Shown: positions 24,375-37,914 of the stretch, in pieces | How the letters are laid out: each line of letters starts with the position of its first letter | Position numbering within the stretch: the stretch's first letter is position 1 | Source: Chelonoidis abingdonii | Lineage: Eukaryota; Chordata; Testudines; Testudinidae | NCBI RefSeq assembly: GCF_003597395.2 | Contig: NC_133777.1 | Location: 61,708,373-61,772,372, forward strand | Reading direction: 5' to 3' | Length of the DNA stretch: 64,000 bases | Made by a program: the position numbers and the translations under genes | Notes under the pieces: generated by a model | Databases searched by the model: none | What the model saw: the letters and a program-made list of their open reading frames with translations, nothing else | Told to the model about the DNA's origin: nothing

Positions 24375-24835
24375 TGATAGGTATGGTATAAGTATCAACT
24401 GAACACTAGGTCCCAGGATGATGCTGTGGCAAAACAACAACAACCAAACACCTCACTAACATGGTCCTTGGATGTGTCAAACAGGAGTGGTTTATTACCT
24501 CTGTATATATGGCAGCGGTGAGACCTGTGTTGGAATACCATGTCCAGCTCTTGCATCCACATGTTTAAAAAGATGTTGGAAGACTGGACAGGGTTTAGCA
24601 ATGAGCTGCAAGAATGATTTGTGGTCTGAAAAACATGCCTTCTAATAACAATGGGAGACTAAAGGAGCTCACTCTAATTAGCTATTAAAAAAGTTAAGTG
24701 GCATCTTGATCAGCGTTCACAGTTACCTGCATAGGGAGAAGATTTCTGATAGTAGAGGGATCGTTAATCTAGCAGACAAAGGCTTAACACGAGAAAATAG
24801 CTGGAAATTGAAGTCAGTAAAGCTTAGATAGTGAT
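24375..24835 (+). mobile_element. LINE (CR1/L2-type) ORF2 3' fragment, plus strand
   Basis: The sequence GTGAGACCTGTGTTGGAATA, GTCCAGCTCTTGCATCC, GCAAGAATGATTTGTGGTC, GAGACTAAAGGAGCTCA and GGGAGAAGATTTCTGATAG follows the conserved C-terminal part of CR1/L2-type ORF2. That part usually reads LEYCVQFWxPHFKKDVEKLERVQ in protein form. Many stops and indels show an old, dead copy truncated at its 5' end. Confidence 0.65.
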
Positions 24836-25639
24836 GGTAATTCACTATTCGAGCAGCATACCAATTCTGCATTGAAAGTCAATGGGATTTGCGCTCTTAA
24901 GTCACTTAGGTGTGCTTGGAAATGCTACACTGTATGGCCTGTATTGTATATCCCAGAAGATGGTGCCTTCTGACCGTAAAATCTATTAAATAAAAAGACA
25001 GATAGACAGATTGACAGTCTATATAAAAAAACAAATCCAGACTATTATTATATCTACAGTCTAATTCTAGAAGTTTGTACCATGTATAAATGTTAAAAAC
25101 AAGTCTACCAAATGTTTGTGCGTATGTAGTTGTGGTGTTAACATTTGTTATAGAGCAATTATGCCTAAAAATCAAGCCAAAAATTATTTTTGAACCTTTA
25201 AATTGAAATTAATTTCAAATGTAAACAATTATTAAACTGATAAACAAAGGATTAGATTTCAGTGGATCCACACTAGGGATGTATTTGGCCCACTAACAAC
25301 TACAGGTAACAATCCAGATGCAGGGGTGAGGTCTGAAGTGGTGCAAGTTGATAAATGAGAGTAAAATAGCAGAATTGAGTCTAAAGGAATCTAGAGGGTG
25401 TATGCACAGAGGCACTTCAATAGAAGAATGTACTAGGTAAAACCACCAGCAGCTGGGTGTAAGAAAGTTTAACCCCCCTACCCACGCGCACACACATACA
25501 TAGGGCTCAATACTGCAAGATACTGGTAACTCAGACCATGATACAGAAAAAGCATTTAAACATATGCTTAACTTCAAGCACACAAATAGCCAAATTGACT
25601 GCAATTTCCTACCATGTACAGTGACAGCAAATTTGTTTA

Positions 25640-27790
25640 GTTCTTAAGTAGCTTCTCAAAGAAAAGTCTCTGTGAATGGCATTTCGTACTTGGCAGAATG
25701 ACATAAATTGTAATATAAAGAGAGAAGCCCATACCAAGGCGAGGGCAGAAGTACAATGTAAAACCAGAGAATTTAAGAATAAATGGTGGACTGAGAAAGC
25801 GCAAGAACTCCAACATCTCGCAGATATCCACAATACATGGGGTTTCTTTAGTGCCACCAAGGCTGTTTATGGGCCAATTTGTCATGGTATGAATCCTCTT
25901 TGCTCTAAGGACGGAACTACACTTCTGAAGGACAATGAAGCCATCATTTTGAAGATCTCCTTAACTGTAATTCTATGGTTGTAGATGAAGTTTTGAGCAA
26001 ATCCCTCAACAACCATTTAAGGACGAGCTCAGAGACCCTCCCAATTTGTATGAGATGCACAATACTACCATGCAGATGAAGAACAACAAGACAGAAGGGC
26101 TAGAGGGGATCCCTGCTGAAATTTTCAAAAATGGTGGACCAGAGCTGATTCAGCAGCTTTACCTGCTTATCCTTAAAATCTGGATAAAGGAGGAGATACT
26201 CAGTGAAATGAGGGATGCCTTGATTGTCACCCTGTTCAAGAAAGGGGATAAAGTGGATTGTGGAAATTATTGTATCTCCCTCCTAGCCACTGCAGGCAAA
26301 GTTCTGGTGCGAATCCTTGCAACCCACCTTCTGCCCCCTCAGAAGAAATTTTACCAGAGTCACAGAGTGGTTTCTGACCATGTTGTGGAACTGCGGATAT
26401 GATTTTCACAGCACAGCAGCTACAAGAAAAGTGTTGGGAGCAAAACCGAACACTGTACATGGCTTTTATTGATCTAACTAAAGCCTTTGACTCCGTGAAT
26501 CGTCGTGACCTCTGGACTGTACTTTCTAAGATTGGAAGTCCTGATAAATAGATTAATGACCTAAAATTGCTTCATGATAACATGAAAGTGACTGTTCTAA
26601 GCAGCACTGGTTCCCAGAGTGAACATTTCAATGTATAAACAGGAGTCAAACAGAGCTGTATCATTGCTCCAACCATGTTTGCTGTTTTTACTGCTGTCAT
26701 TCTTTACCTAATTGCTGGGAAGTTTACAGATGGCATTGAAATCACTTACAGAATGGATGGAAAGCTGTACAAGCTTAGCAGGTTGAAAGCCAAGAGTAAG
26801 ATTTCCACAACATCTATTGTGGAACTTCAGTATGCTGATGACAACGCAATCTTTGCCCACTCTGAGAAAGATCTTCAAACCATCTTGAATGTGTTTGCTG
26901 ATGCTTACGCATGTCTTGGTCTCACTCTTAATATCAAGAAGACTAAAGTGCTCTCTCAGCTCTCTCCAAGTGAGGTATTACATGCCCCATCTATCAAAAT
27001 CAATGGAGTGGAGCTGAAGAATGTTGATCATTTCCTCTACCTTGGAAGTCATCTTTCATCCAAGGCAGATATTTATGCAGAAATTCAACATCACCTGAGC
27101 TGTGCCAGTGTAGCTTTTTCTCATTTATGACACAGGGTCTTTGAAGATCATGACATTCAAACAGACACCAAGCTTCTTGTTTATCAAGCCGTTATTCTCC
27201 CAACACTGTTGTATGGACAACCTATAGACACCATTTGAAAGTCCTTGAGAGGCACGATCAACGCTGCCTTCATAAGATTCTGAAGATCAAATGGGAAGAC
27301 AGACAAACCATTATTAGTGTTCTGGAAGAGGCAAATACTACCAGTGTTGAGGCAATGATCATACGTCAGCAATTCCACTGGACTGGTCACATTGTCTGGA
27401 TGCCAGACCATCGCTTCCCAAAATAGGTCCTGTTCTCTCAGCTGAAAGAAGGGTATAGTAACGTGTGTGGACAACAGAAGCATTATAAGGACTTGCTGAA
27501 GGACAACCTAAAAAAATGTAATATTGACATTGATACCTGGGAGACACTTGCCCAGGATCACTTAAAATGGAGTGAACTCCTACATGATGGTCCCCTGCAT
27601 TTTGAACTTGCTCGCTGACAAGCAAAAGAGGACAAGAGGCGCAGGAGGAAGGAGAGACTGTCCCCAGTCATGGTCAACAGCCTCCTGCCCTCATTGTAAT
27701 AGAACTTGTGGTTCAAGGATTGGCCTTATTAGCCACCTAAGGGCCCATAACTCCCATGGAAGATGATCATATTTGGTAACGAGTGATCAC
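25640..27790 (+). mobile_element. Non-LTR retrotransposon with RT and C-terminal C2H2 finger (dead, 5'-truncated)
   Basis: Plus-strand pieces in order are KNKWWTEKAQELQHLAD and GFFSATKAVYGP (25676-25900), the linker before RT; EGIPAEIFKNGGPELIQQL and ALIVTLFKKGDKVDCGNY (26100-26270), early RT; MAFIDLTKAFDSVNR near 26460; the catalytic YADD at 26831-26842; LNIKKTKVLSQ and YLGSHLSSKA (26925-27065); KVLERHDQRCLHKIL and FHWTGHIVWMPDHRFPK (27235-27426); and the finger C-X2-C-X12-H-X3-H near 27690-27755. In-frame stops lie near 26549, 26637, 27127 and 27424, with a frameshift near 26395. The endonuclease is missing, so the copy is truncated and inactive. The clade is not assigned. Confidence 0.85.
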
Positions 27791-30700
27791 CCATCATTTC
27801 ACTTCAATTAATGTTAAACTGAAATGTTCTGAATATGTAATCTCTCAGATAAAGGAGTGAACCTTTTACTCTGCAATGATATTTTTTTCTTATATAAGCT
27901 AAAAATGCTTCTAAACAATTAGATCAGGTTGTCCCTGCCTTCCTAGATCTGCATGTAGAGTTCCCCCTTCCAATGCAGAAAAGGGGTACAGCCATCCAGC
28001 AGTGAAATCCCTTTCTCCTGGACCAGGAATACAATTCTACCCAAGGTCCAAGATCCATGCATAGTATTCGTAGGAGACAGATATTGTTCCCACTGCTCTC
28101 TTTGTGCAGTCCTCTCAGTGCCACAGAAGAAGGCGGAGATTCTAGTGGTAGGTGTGAAAAGCCCTGGCAGCAGGGCTCCAAACTCAGTGATACAAGAGTC
28201 CCTGAAGCAAATGCAGATAGGACAGGCTTCTGTTAGACCTGCCGAGATCCATACAGATCTCCCAAGATCTGCAAGTTCTGGTTCTAGTACCCTGCCCATT
28301 CTATCAGGAGGTGAACACCATGGCCCTGATAGAACAATCTAGGGAAAATTCCATGATGGGCACTTTGTGGAGTTTGCCTATTGCTGGCCTTTTGGCTTTT
28401 CTTTGAGAGGGTGCGATCTGGATCCAATGCTAATAAAAATGGAAAAAGAGGCAATTAAAATTTTAAGTATGGCAGCTCACTGTTGCTTGGTTCTTGCATT
28501 GAGGGTGATAAGCAGTTACTCGACAAATTACTTGCACATATTCTGTTGCCAGCAGCATGACAACCTGACAGCAACTTTATTTCATTTTTATGCTTGAAAA
28601 CCAGAGCAGTATAAGCCAAGTGATTCCCAGTTGACCTACTACACCAAATCACTACACAGAACTGAAAGAGATCAATGGTCTAATACACAATGAATTATTT
28701 TTAGATGGAGTCTTAAAATGTTGCTGGAATCAAATATATCAATTGGTCAAATGAGAGTAGACAGGATCTGACACTTGCTATATATTAAAGAGTAGACACT
28801 CCTCTTACTCAGGGCATGTACTGCCCAGGAAACAGAAGTTCTGCACACTTGTTAAAAGACTTATTTGTTAGCATCCTGTTTATATTAAACATGGCTGAAA
28901 CTTGAAACCAGGCCAGCGGCAACCCTAGTCCACACCATTCGTAGTTTTATACCATGACTTTCAGCACAAACCAACCAACCTTCTTTTCATACTGTTTAAT
29001 TAAAGTATACTAGCAATACAGGTGGAAAACACAGTTGCTACTAGCTCAGTTTCAACTATAATATGGAACCAAGGTTAGGCACTGTTTGATTTGCAAATTC
29101 TCCATAGTGCTATGGCCCCTTTGAGTCTGTGCATCTGGCAATTCCCCCTGCATGTGGGAATCCTTGGGTGTCGTAAAGCTAGAGAACGGCTCTATGCCAT
29201 CCAGCATCATAAGCCATGGCATAGAGAGTATGGCTAGGAAACAGAGGGTGTGGCTGGAACATCAATATACTCTGGCTATACCTAGCTGCTATAATGGTCC
29301 CTCAAGGACGTGATGGCTATGCATAAGACAGAGCAACCCTAGGGCTGCTATAACATATACCGAGGGCCAAAAAAGTCTCTTTTCAGCCCCAGAATTGACA
29401 AGTCACAAAGGTGGCAGATCCTGATTCCATACTGCCTTGCACTGCACAGAATGCACAGTGGGTATAAAACACTACCAAATTTAGTATGATCTAAAAATTT
29501 TCCCAAGTTAGTTTTTTGGGAGGGATGCTCAGGGTGGCCAAAGTCAATTGGGCCATAAAGGGGACAAAAGAGGGTAGCAAAGTTCACTCTGGGGATGAAG
29601 GAAGGTTAGTTACTAGGCCCAGAGGCATAAAGGTATAGTCCCCTACTATGCTTGTAAATATGGAGTGCATCTACCAGATATGGGCTCAGCAGCTTTTCTA
29701 TCAGCTATCTGAAGATGGCTTATCACTTGGCAGGGGATTATCCAAATTAATTTTTAGTATTCCTGATGGTAGGAATCCAATGTGGTAAGAGTGCATTAGT
29801 GGGAGGCCTTTGATTCATCCCAATCCCAAATACAGGACTGGGAGTTACCAAAACCAGAATCTGCAAGGAGGATTGTAATAAGGGTGTTGAGTTTTAAATG
29901 CCAATGAAATATTCCTTTGTGTTATTAATGAGTTTCATCCCAGTAAAATAAGGTAAATTACTAAAAGCTTGAGTGGATTGAGGGGGAAAAGAAAGAAATT
30001 GTATGCAGCACTTCCTTATCTCTTAAATACTGCTGATAACACGCTTTTGCCTTATTTTAAAGGGGAAAACAGTACTGAAACCATTAGATTATAAGGTCAA
30101 GAAAGCAGTTATTTCCATAAATAGATCATTATAAATAAATATTTGCTTAAAAAATTAATGTATTTGTTACAGGAGTTGCTATGATGATAAACATTTTGCA
30201 ATTAATAGAGGCAATAATGCCAAATAATAGAAAAAAGGGAAAGTGGCTGAAATGTACTTGTATACTATCATCCTGTCTAATATTTTCTCCATAAATAGAA
30301 GCACTATGCTCTTTTGAAGAGATACTTTTTACTGCATTATTTTGTTTTTTCCTGCTTCTTTTTTGAGTTCTTTCCCCCGAGACACTGTGGCAGAGAGTTA
30401 ACCACTATTTCAAAGAGGTTTGCAATTTTAATTGCACTCTGTACTTTTGCAGATGCATATTATGGAAAATGCACCTAACTGGTACATAATGTTCATTGTA
30501 TCAGGCCACATGTATTCATTAAAGATTCCTTTGTTACAACCACTCAAACAGCACATTTCTCAATGGGAGAACTGCATCATTTTTACAACTGATACATTCA
30601 TATTTATTTATTACTGTTGGGTTACAATTGAAAGCAACAAAATATAAAGGTCCTAAAATTGAGATACCCCCCAAAATGCATTCACATAAATTTCTAATGA

Positions 30701-32043
30701 AGATTTTTAGTAGTGATTCACAAATAAAACTGGACTTTAAATGAAAGAAACATAAGAAATGTTGACATTAAAGAATCATATTTTCCACCCCCTTACCTCC
30801 TTTCTAATAGATTAAGGATAGCACTGAATAACATATACTGATTTATAGCATTGAAATATAAAATGAAAAATTGTTAATGGTAAGATTAAGAGCTTTGATA
30901 GCTATATTATTTTAATTATTTGTAATTATGTATAGTAAATGAGCACAAATGAGGTAACATTTAGGCCAAGTCCTCTCTGGTATAAGTGTGGTTTTCCCAG
31001 TTCTTCTTTTACATAGCATTGCTAATCTTCTTAAAATGCTATTGCTGACAGAACAAAGGTAACATGTCATGCTGAAAGATGTAAGTAAAAGATACACAAA
31101 CACGTAATGATAAATACTCCCCTTCCTTTTCTGGGAAAAGCCAGGGCAGGGTGACACAAAACCATGACCCAGAAACTGCAAAGCCATAAGGAAAAATGCA
31201 GAAGTTGGGTTACTGAAGCTTGCGCACATGTAATGTCTGGGTTAATGCACTAAAAGTCAATTAGATAAAGATTAAGTAATCTGTAATGTAGCAATGTAGA
31301 AAAGTAGAAAGGGCCTAAGTGAACATGGGCCCTTAACTGGAGAAACCAGACCAGAAACTGAAGAATGGGATGAAAGGACCAGATCTAGAGGTCAAAGAGG
31401 GTGATGACTATCATGGAAGATGGAAGAACTTGCTTCTGTCCCCAAATGTAGTAACAGGGGACCATTTATCAAATCTGTCTTGTCTGTTATTATCTGTCTG
31501 GCATAAATGTACCTCCAGACATTATAAGTGACAATAATTCTGTCCGAAATTGTATCGATAAAGGTGAAAATTGATTAAGCCTAAATTGGGTGGACTTGTG
31601 GCTCAGTTCCCCAATTTTTAATCCCAATGACTATGATGAACATATTTTCACCATGGCTACTCAAGGAGAATTTTAATGAGGGAATCTGGTTGCAGAGAGT
31701 ACATTACTGTGACTGTAATCACTAGCAGCAGCATTTTCATTTTTAACTTTGTTCTGACTTTTTTTTATTTTGAATTAAACAAAATGAACAGGGCATTATG
31801 TCACACAATTTCAATTGCTTTTGGTGAGATTGTTTGAAAAAGAAAGTTGACAATATATCTGTGTCATAAGGCATTATTTGTAACTGAACGGCAGAGGATC
31901 AGCAGAAGCAATTGACTAAATTATTCAAATGACCAAACCAAACTAACAACAGGTGCTTCTTGATGGCTGACCAGATCCTCAGATGGTGTAAATCAGCATA
32001 GTTACACTGACTTTACCAACTGAGGAGCTGACCCTTCACTTCA

Positions 32044-32388
<345 letters not shown>

Positions 32389-34078
32389 TCAATGTTCTTC
32401 CACATGAGTGAACTACAGTTAAAATGTATTTTATGAACATCATAACTTTACAAAATATCAGATTATAAATTAAATTACATAGTCCTCAGCAAAATACTCA
32501 TTTACTCATATATACATATATCTTTGTACTTTGAAGAGCAGGTTGCCTGGATGACCTAGTTTAACCGATTACATTAACAGAAGCATTAAGATGTATTCGA
32601 TCAGTCAATTATATTTTCAACACAGAGTCCAGTATAATTCATTTTTTCATCTTTAGGGCAAAAGTGCAAAAATTCATTAGCATGATATTTGCAGATCTAT
32701 TTTAAGCAATTACCTTAAATATAGGGCTCCTGAATATTTATATGGTTCCTACAAGAACTTGTCTGTCTATATACACTGCATGGAATGTCTCTCTATTATG
32801 TAGAAAGTGCCTTCTCTTAAATCTCATTTCTGTATTGTCTCCCCACAGGCTTGAAGTGGGCAACTTTCATGAGTTCCATTTTTGGCAGTTTTCCCACAGT
32901 ACTGAATCTAATACTTTCCCTTTATGAATCAAGACTCTCTTTTACTCAGAAGTGGGAGTGAGTCCAAATCAAACCCCAGAACTGAACACTCAGATCTTGG
33001 GCAGCTTTGGATCAGGATCCAAATTTTGCTGCTCGTGACCACCTATAGACAAAAGTTATCAACTATACACTAATTAGCACTGCAAACAAGCTGAATTGCA
33101 GCTCATTAGTGCCAAAAGCCTGTTGAACACTGACAAACTAGCCCCTGTAGGTTTGCATATAAAACAAGGCCATAAAACTCTATATGTTTCCATATAAAAC
33201 ATCCTCTGCTATTAAGTTTCCTTAGCTTTGTGTATTAACATCTGCTCTGCCAGGTACTGAGTGCTCCCAAGCCCCACTGATTGCAGTAGAAGTAGAGGCA
33301 ATTCAGCAGCTCTCAGGTGATGTTCAGCACCATACAGGATTAGGCCCCAACTTTGTTTCTCTGATTAACTGCAGATGGCTGACATCATCATATTAAGAAT
33401 TATAGTCTTGTCTGTTTCTAAATAAGTGAAATAAATCTATTGTGAAGGAGGAACAGTCGTCTCAGAGACAGCACGGAGGGAAGCTAGATATTTCAAAGAC
33501 TTGGTAAACACAGGCAAATGAGGCACCAAGTTATCTTGCTGGTTTGCTTATGAAAAATACAGAGCAAGAGAAAGCGAGCGAGAAAGAGTGTGTGTGTTGA
33601 GGGTATGGAAGTGAGACAAGATAGGAATCTATGTCTGGAATGGGAAATAGCCATTTTAATATTAAACCTATGTATTAAATGTGGCTCAAAGAAGAGATCA
33701 AGAGGATTGGAACTGAAGCTTTTTTCATTTCACCCCATAAATTTAAGTTTTTGTTGATGATTTCACATCTTTAATGCTACTTACTGCCATTTGCGCTCTG
33801 ATAAATGTACTCTGTCAGTGAGGGGTATTAACATTTTGAACGAGACAAGAAGGGAAGATATTTTTGTTTGTGCCTGGATATATATTTTCCTCATAACACT
33901 TGGAATATTTTGACAATAATAAACAGTCTCACATTTTCTGGAGCACATATCTAGACTGCTCACCTAGTATCACTGCTGCACAATCCGTGCCATCACATGA
34001 CAGCTCTCTACTGCAGCAGAAAAACCATCACCATGTGGGGGCAGTTACTAGTCATGACTCATAAGCTTAGGCATATGT

Positions 34079-34111
<33 letters not shown>

Positions 34112-34135
34112 ATACACACATACACACACACACAC
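34079..34135. repeat. Compound (CT)n / (CA)n microsatellite
   Basis: About 13 CT units (34079-34105) are followed by TATTTATA and a run of about 11 AC-type units up to 34135. Confidence 0.92.
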
Positions 34136-35668
34136 TTGTGATTATGGCTGATGAAGTCTCACCTCCCCGGTGAATCTTACAGCAGGGATATAATTCTGTA
34201 TTAAATTCTTTGGGTCAGCTCCTCAGCTGGCATTCATCAGCCTAGCTTCACTGACATCAAGGTAGCTGTCCCGATTTGTAGCAGCTACGGTGGCGAGGTT
34301 AATTAAAAAAACAAACGCCTAATTGCTTGAACAGAATAATGAGCTATGTCAGAAAAACTGCAAGAAGCCACCTTGCCCCCTCTTCATGTCTTCCTGTTTG
34401 TTCCCTGCTCTCCAATGCACCATGTGCAAACTTCTTATCATCCTTATTAATGCTCTCCAACATACAGCCTTACTTTGCCTTTCAAAAATCTAATTTTTGA
34501 TTGTGACATTCAGCCCCCGCCTTCACTCTGCCATAAAACCAGCCTTGATTGCCTGCTTTTTCACATAAACACCTTTGTGCTTCCTCCATTATGCTTGGAC
34601 AAAATCCCCATCCACATTTGAAAAGGGATCACCTATCTCTCTTTAAAACCTATGCGATGGCTACGAGTCCCTGGTGTCTGGTATTGGTTGGGCAGGCAAG
34701 CAGTTGTGGCCAGTGAGACTGTTGTTTTGAATAATTTATGCCATCACACCCGTCTCTACTATAACTTTGACCTCCTCTTCCCTCCCCTAATTTCTGCCAC
34801 ATATTGTCTGAAGTCTTGACTGAAAGTTTTCTGGATCCAGGACTGTTTCTGTGATAGTTGTTGTACAACGCCAAATAGGATGAGGCTCTAGTCCCTATAA
34901 GTGGATCTTAAATTGTTACCATGATAGAAATATCAGTAATAATAAATGGTGCTGATTAGCTGAGACTATGGAAGTGGCTTTACATAATTTTTCTATACCT
35001 CCCATACCAGGAGCTGCCTGGGTCAGGTCTTCTCCCAGCCAGTAATTTTTTTAAAGCTTCTCTAACTTGCACCGGCAGATAGATAACAACTAGGAGCTCC
35101 TCTGCTAGCCATGATCTCTAAAGCACAGCCTGTTCCATTCCTTCCCCTTTTCCAACTCCCAGAATGCCCCCTTCACAGCTTACCAGGTACAGAGGTTAAA
35201 AAGAAAACCTCAAAAACATCTCTAATTGAATTTATACAGGATATTGATTAATCGCAGTTCACAGAAAAGACTGTGTCTTCGAAGATACCTTTGCAGACTT
35301 CTTGCTATAATACATATGATCTGATTAATCATGTCAGTGCAAATCCTGCTGTGTCTTTCACTCTATTCAATTCCATTGATTTTCACAGGGTATATTTCAT
35401 TTGTAAGATTTGGATCATTACATTGTGTAAAGAAATCAAAATAAATTGTAGTAGTTCTTAAAAGAACACATTTTACATAATCCTTTTGCTTTGCAGTAAA
35501 TAGCACAGAAGCCATATAATCCATGTTTCATTTTTTTATTATTTAGCATCAGGCTATTATGGGAAACTTGAAGATAAAAATATGTTTTGTCTGAATAACT
35601 GGTTTACAAGTTGTGCCATTGAAATAAAAAATTTACTCATATGTATTAAAGGACAATATAATATTACT

Positions 35669-36293
35669 AGGGCTGTCAATTAATCACAGTTAACTCCTGA
35701 TTAAAAACTTAATCACAATTAAAAAAATTAATTGTGATTAATTGCTGTTTTAATTGCACTGCTAAACAATAAAATACCAATTGAAATGTATTCAATATTT
35801 TTGGATGTTTTTTCTACATTTTCAAATATATTTATTTCATTTACAACACAGAATACAAAGTATCCGTAGCTCACTTTATATTTTTTTGTATTCCAAATAT
35901 TTGCACTGTGAAAGTGATAAACAAATAAATAGTATATTTCAATTCACCTCATACAAGTACTGTAGTGCTATCTCTTTATCATGAAAGTGCAACTTACAAA
36001 TGTAGAATTATGTACAAAAAATAACTGCACTCAAAAATAAAACAATGTAAAACTTTACAGCCTACAAGTCCACTCAGTCCTACTTCTTGTTCAGCCAATA
36101 GCTCAGACAAACTAATTTGTTTACATTTACGGGAGATAATGCTGTTCACCTTTTATATATTTGAAAATGTAGAAAACATCCAAAAATATTTAAATGAATG
36201 GTATTCTAATATTGTTCCACAGCGTGATTAATAATGTGATTATTCACAATTAATTTTTTAAATCATAAATATTTTTAATTGCTTTACAGCCCT
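35669..36293. mobile_element. Non-autonomous hAT DNA transposon, 625 bp
   Basis: It is bounded by AGGGCTGTCAATT on the left and TTTACAGCCCT on the right, so the termini are inverted AGGGCTGT. The flanks are ATATTACT (35661-35668) and ATATTACA (36294-36301), a 7/8 match of the 8-bp duplication typical of hAT. Both ends are rich in AATTAATCAC and AATCACAATT repeats. No transposase ORF is present, and I recognise the family as a deleted derivative of a turtle hAT. Confidence 0.85.
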
Positions 36294-36721
36294 ATATTAC
36301 AAACGATATTTGTTTATATATGTTTGGTAAGAACAGTCTCCTGCTAAACAATAACAAGAATTAAATGGATTCTGTGCTATTTAACATGTAGCAAAAGGAT
36401 AATTTTATACATCTTATTATCTGATCCTCAGAATGCTTTCATTCGTAATAGTATTCTGTCCTGATCTATTATGTATATTTATAGCGCTCCAATTATAGCA
36501 ATATCTAGGCACTGTTAATGCACAGCAAAATCCTCCAATACTGAAAAAATTATCCACTTATTCTTCTTAGACAATTTGAGATAATTTCACTCAAGCATTA
36601 TGTCACATGCTTTTTGAACATTCCGTTCCTTTTAATAAAAGGATAAAAACAAATAATTTTGCTTCCAGTTAGCAGTATTTTGAGCACCAGTGACATACCA
36701 CAAACCTACAGTGCTATGGCT

Positions 36722-36828
36722 CTGATTCAGCAAAGCAGTTAAATTTATGCTTTAACTTGAAGCACACAATTAAGTCTCAGTGACATTAACAACATTAAGC
36801 ACATGCTTAAGTGCTCTACTGAATCAGG
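36722..36828. repeat. Palindromic repeat, about 107 bp
   Basis: CTGATTCAGCAAAGCA and TTTATGCTTTAA on the left pair with TTAAGCACATGCTTAAG and TCTACTGAATCAG on the right. The centre holds TCTCAGTGACATTAAC. It shares the CTGATTCAG terminus with the copy at 7074-7145. Confidence 0.6.
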
Positions 36829-36929
36829 GCTTTAGACTACATGTATTGACTACTGTAGCATGTGCATGGGGCACCAATCCTTATACACAGTCTATCCCCA
36901 GAGTTTAATTTATGGAAGGTAGGTGTCAA

Positions 36930-37870
36930 TTTATTCTGGGTGGAAATCATCAGCTGAAAGTCGAACATCGGAATTTTCTGGATCAAACCAGTTGTCCAGC
37001 CACCCCAGTATCCTGTCTCGAACAGTGGTCAGTACCAGACACCTCAGAAGTAGTTGTAAAACACTCTATAAGGGGATAACCTGCCCACAAGGAAAGCTTT
37101 TTCCTAACTCCTGTCAGCCAATGGATGTCTTGTTCACTAAAGATTGATGGTTACACATCCATTAACTTTCAGCCTGTCTATAATTGGATGTTCCCACTAT
37201 TCACGTAAATGTCTGTTCCTTGTTTCAATCCTACTAAGCATTTGGTCTCAATGATACCCTGTGGCAGTGAGTTCCACTGGTTACTTATACATTGGGTAGA
37301 AAAGTATATCCTTTTATCAAGTTTTACATTTGTTGCCTTTCAGTTTTATTGTATGTCCCCCATATGTGCCCAGTTTGCCTTTTCTATGCCATTCTTTATA
37401 TAACTGTCATATAACAGGTTCCCTTTATTCCTCTCCTTTCTAAAACTATCAGACAATCTTTTCATCCTCTCATCATGTAGATATCTTCCTATGCTTGTAA
37501 TCATGTTTGTCATCTGTTTTCAGACTTCTATTTCTGGTACATGTTGTTTGATAAGGGCTGACTTGAATTGAAAACAGATATCGAGCTCAAGCCATATAAT
37601 AGCCTTATAATACATGCAGTATTATTTTCCATCCTATTCTTTATGCATCCTAACACTGTATTAAACTTTTCTGATTGCCGACACATATGGAGCAGACATT
37701 TTCATTGGGCTGTCTGAAAGGATCCCCACTTTCTTCCCCTGAGTAGTTACAGTTAATTCAGAATCGAACAGTGTGGTTAAAATTAGTCCTTCCCGTCTGC
37801 ATTACTGTGCATTTGTCAACAATAAATATGTCAGCTCTACAACTTGCTCCCTCTTACAGTTCTCTAGAGG
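36930..37870 (-). mobile_element. Decayed LINE (CR1/L2-type) 3' half, minus strand
   Basis: The order of blocks matches the reverse complement of a CR1/L2-like 3' region: CACCCCAGTATCCTGTCTC, GAGTTCCACTGGTTACTTA, TTTATCAAGTTTTAC, AACAGGTTCC with CTCTCC, TTGTCATCTGTTTTCAGAC, CCTAACACTGTATTAAAC, ATCCCCACTTTCTTC and TTACTGTGCATTTGTCAAC. No frame stays open. Confidence 0.6.
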
Positions 37871-37887
37871 GAGAGTCTGGTCACTTC

Positions 37888-37914
37888 AAAAACAAAACAA
37901 AACAAAACAAAAAA
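37888..37914. repeat. (AAAAC)n simple repeat
   Basis: Five near-perfect AAAAC units. Confidence 0.9.
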
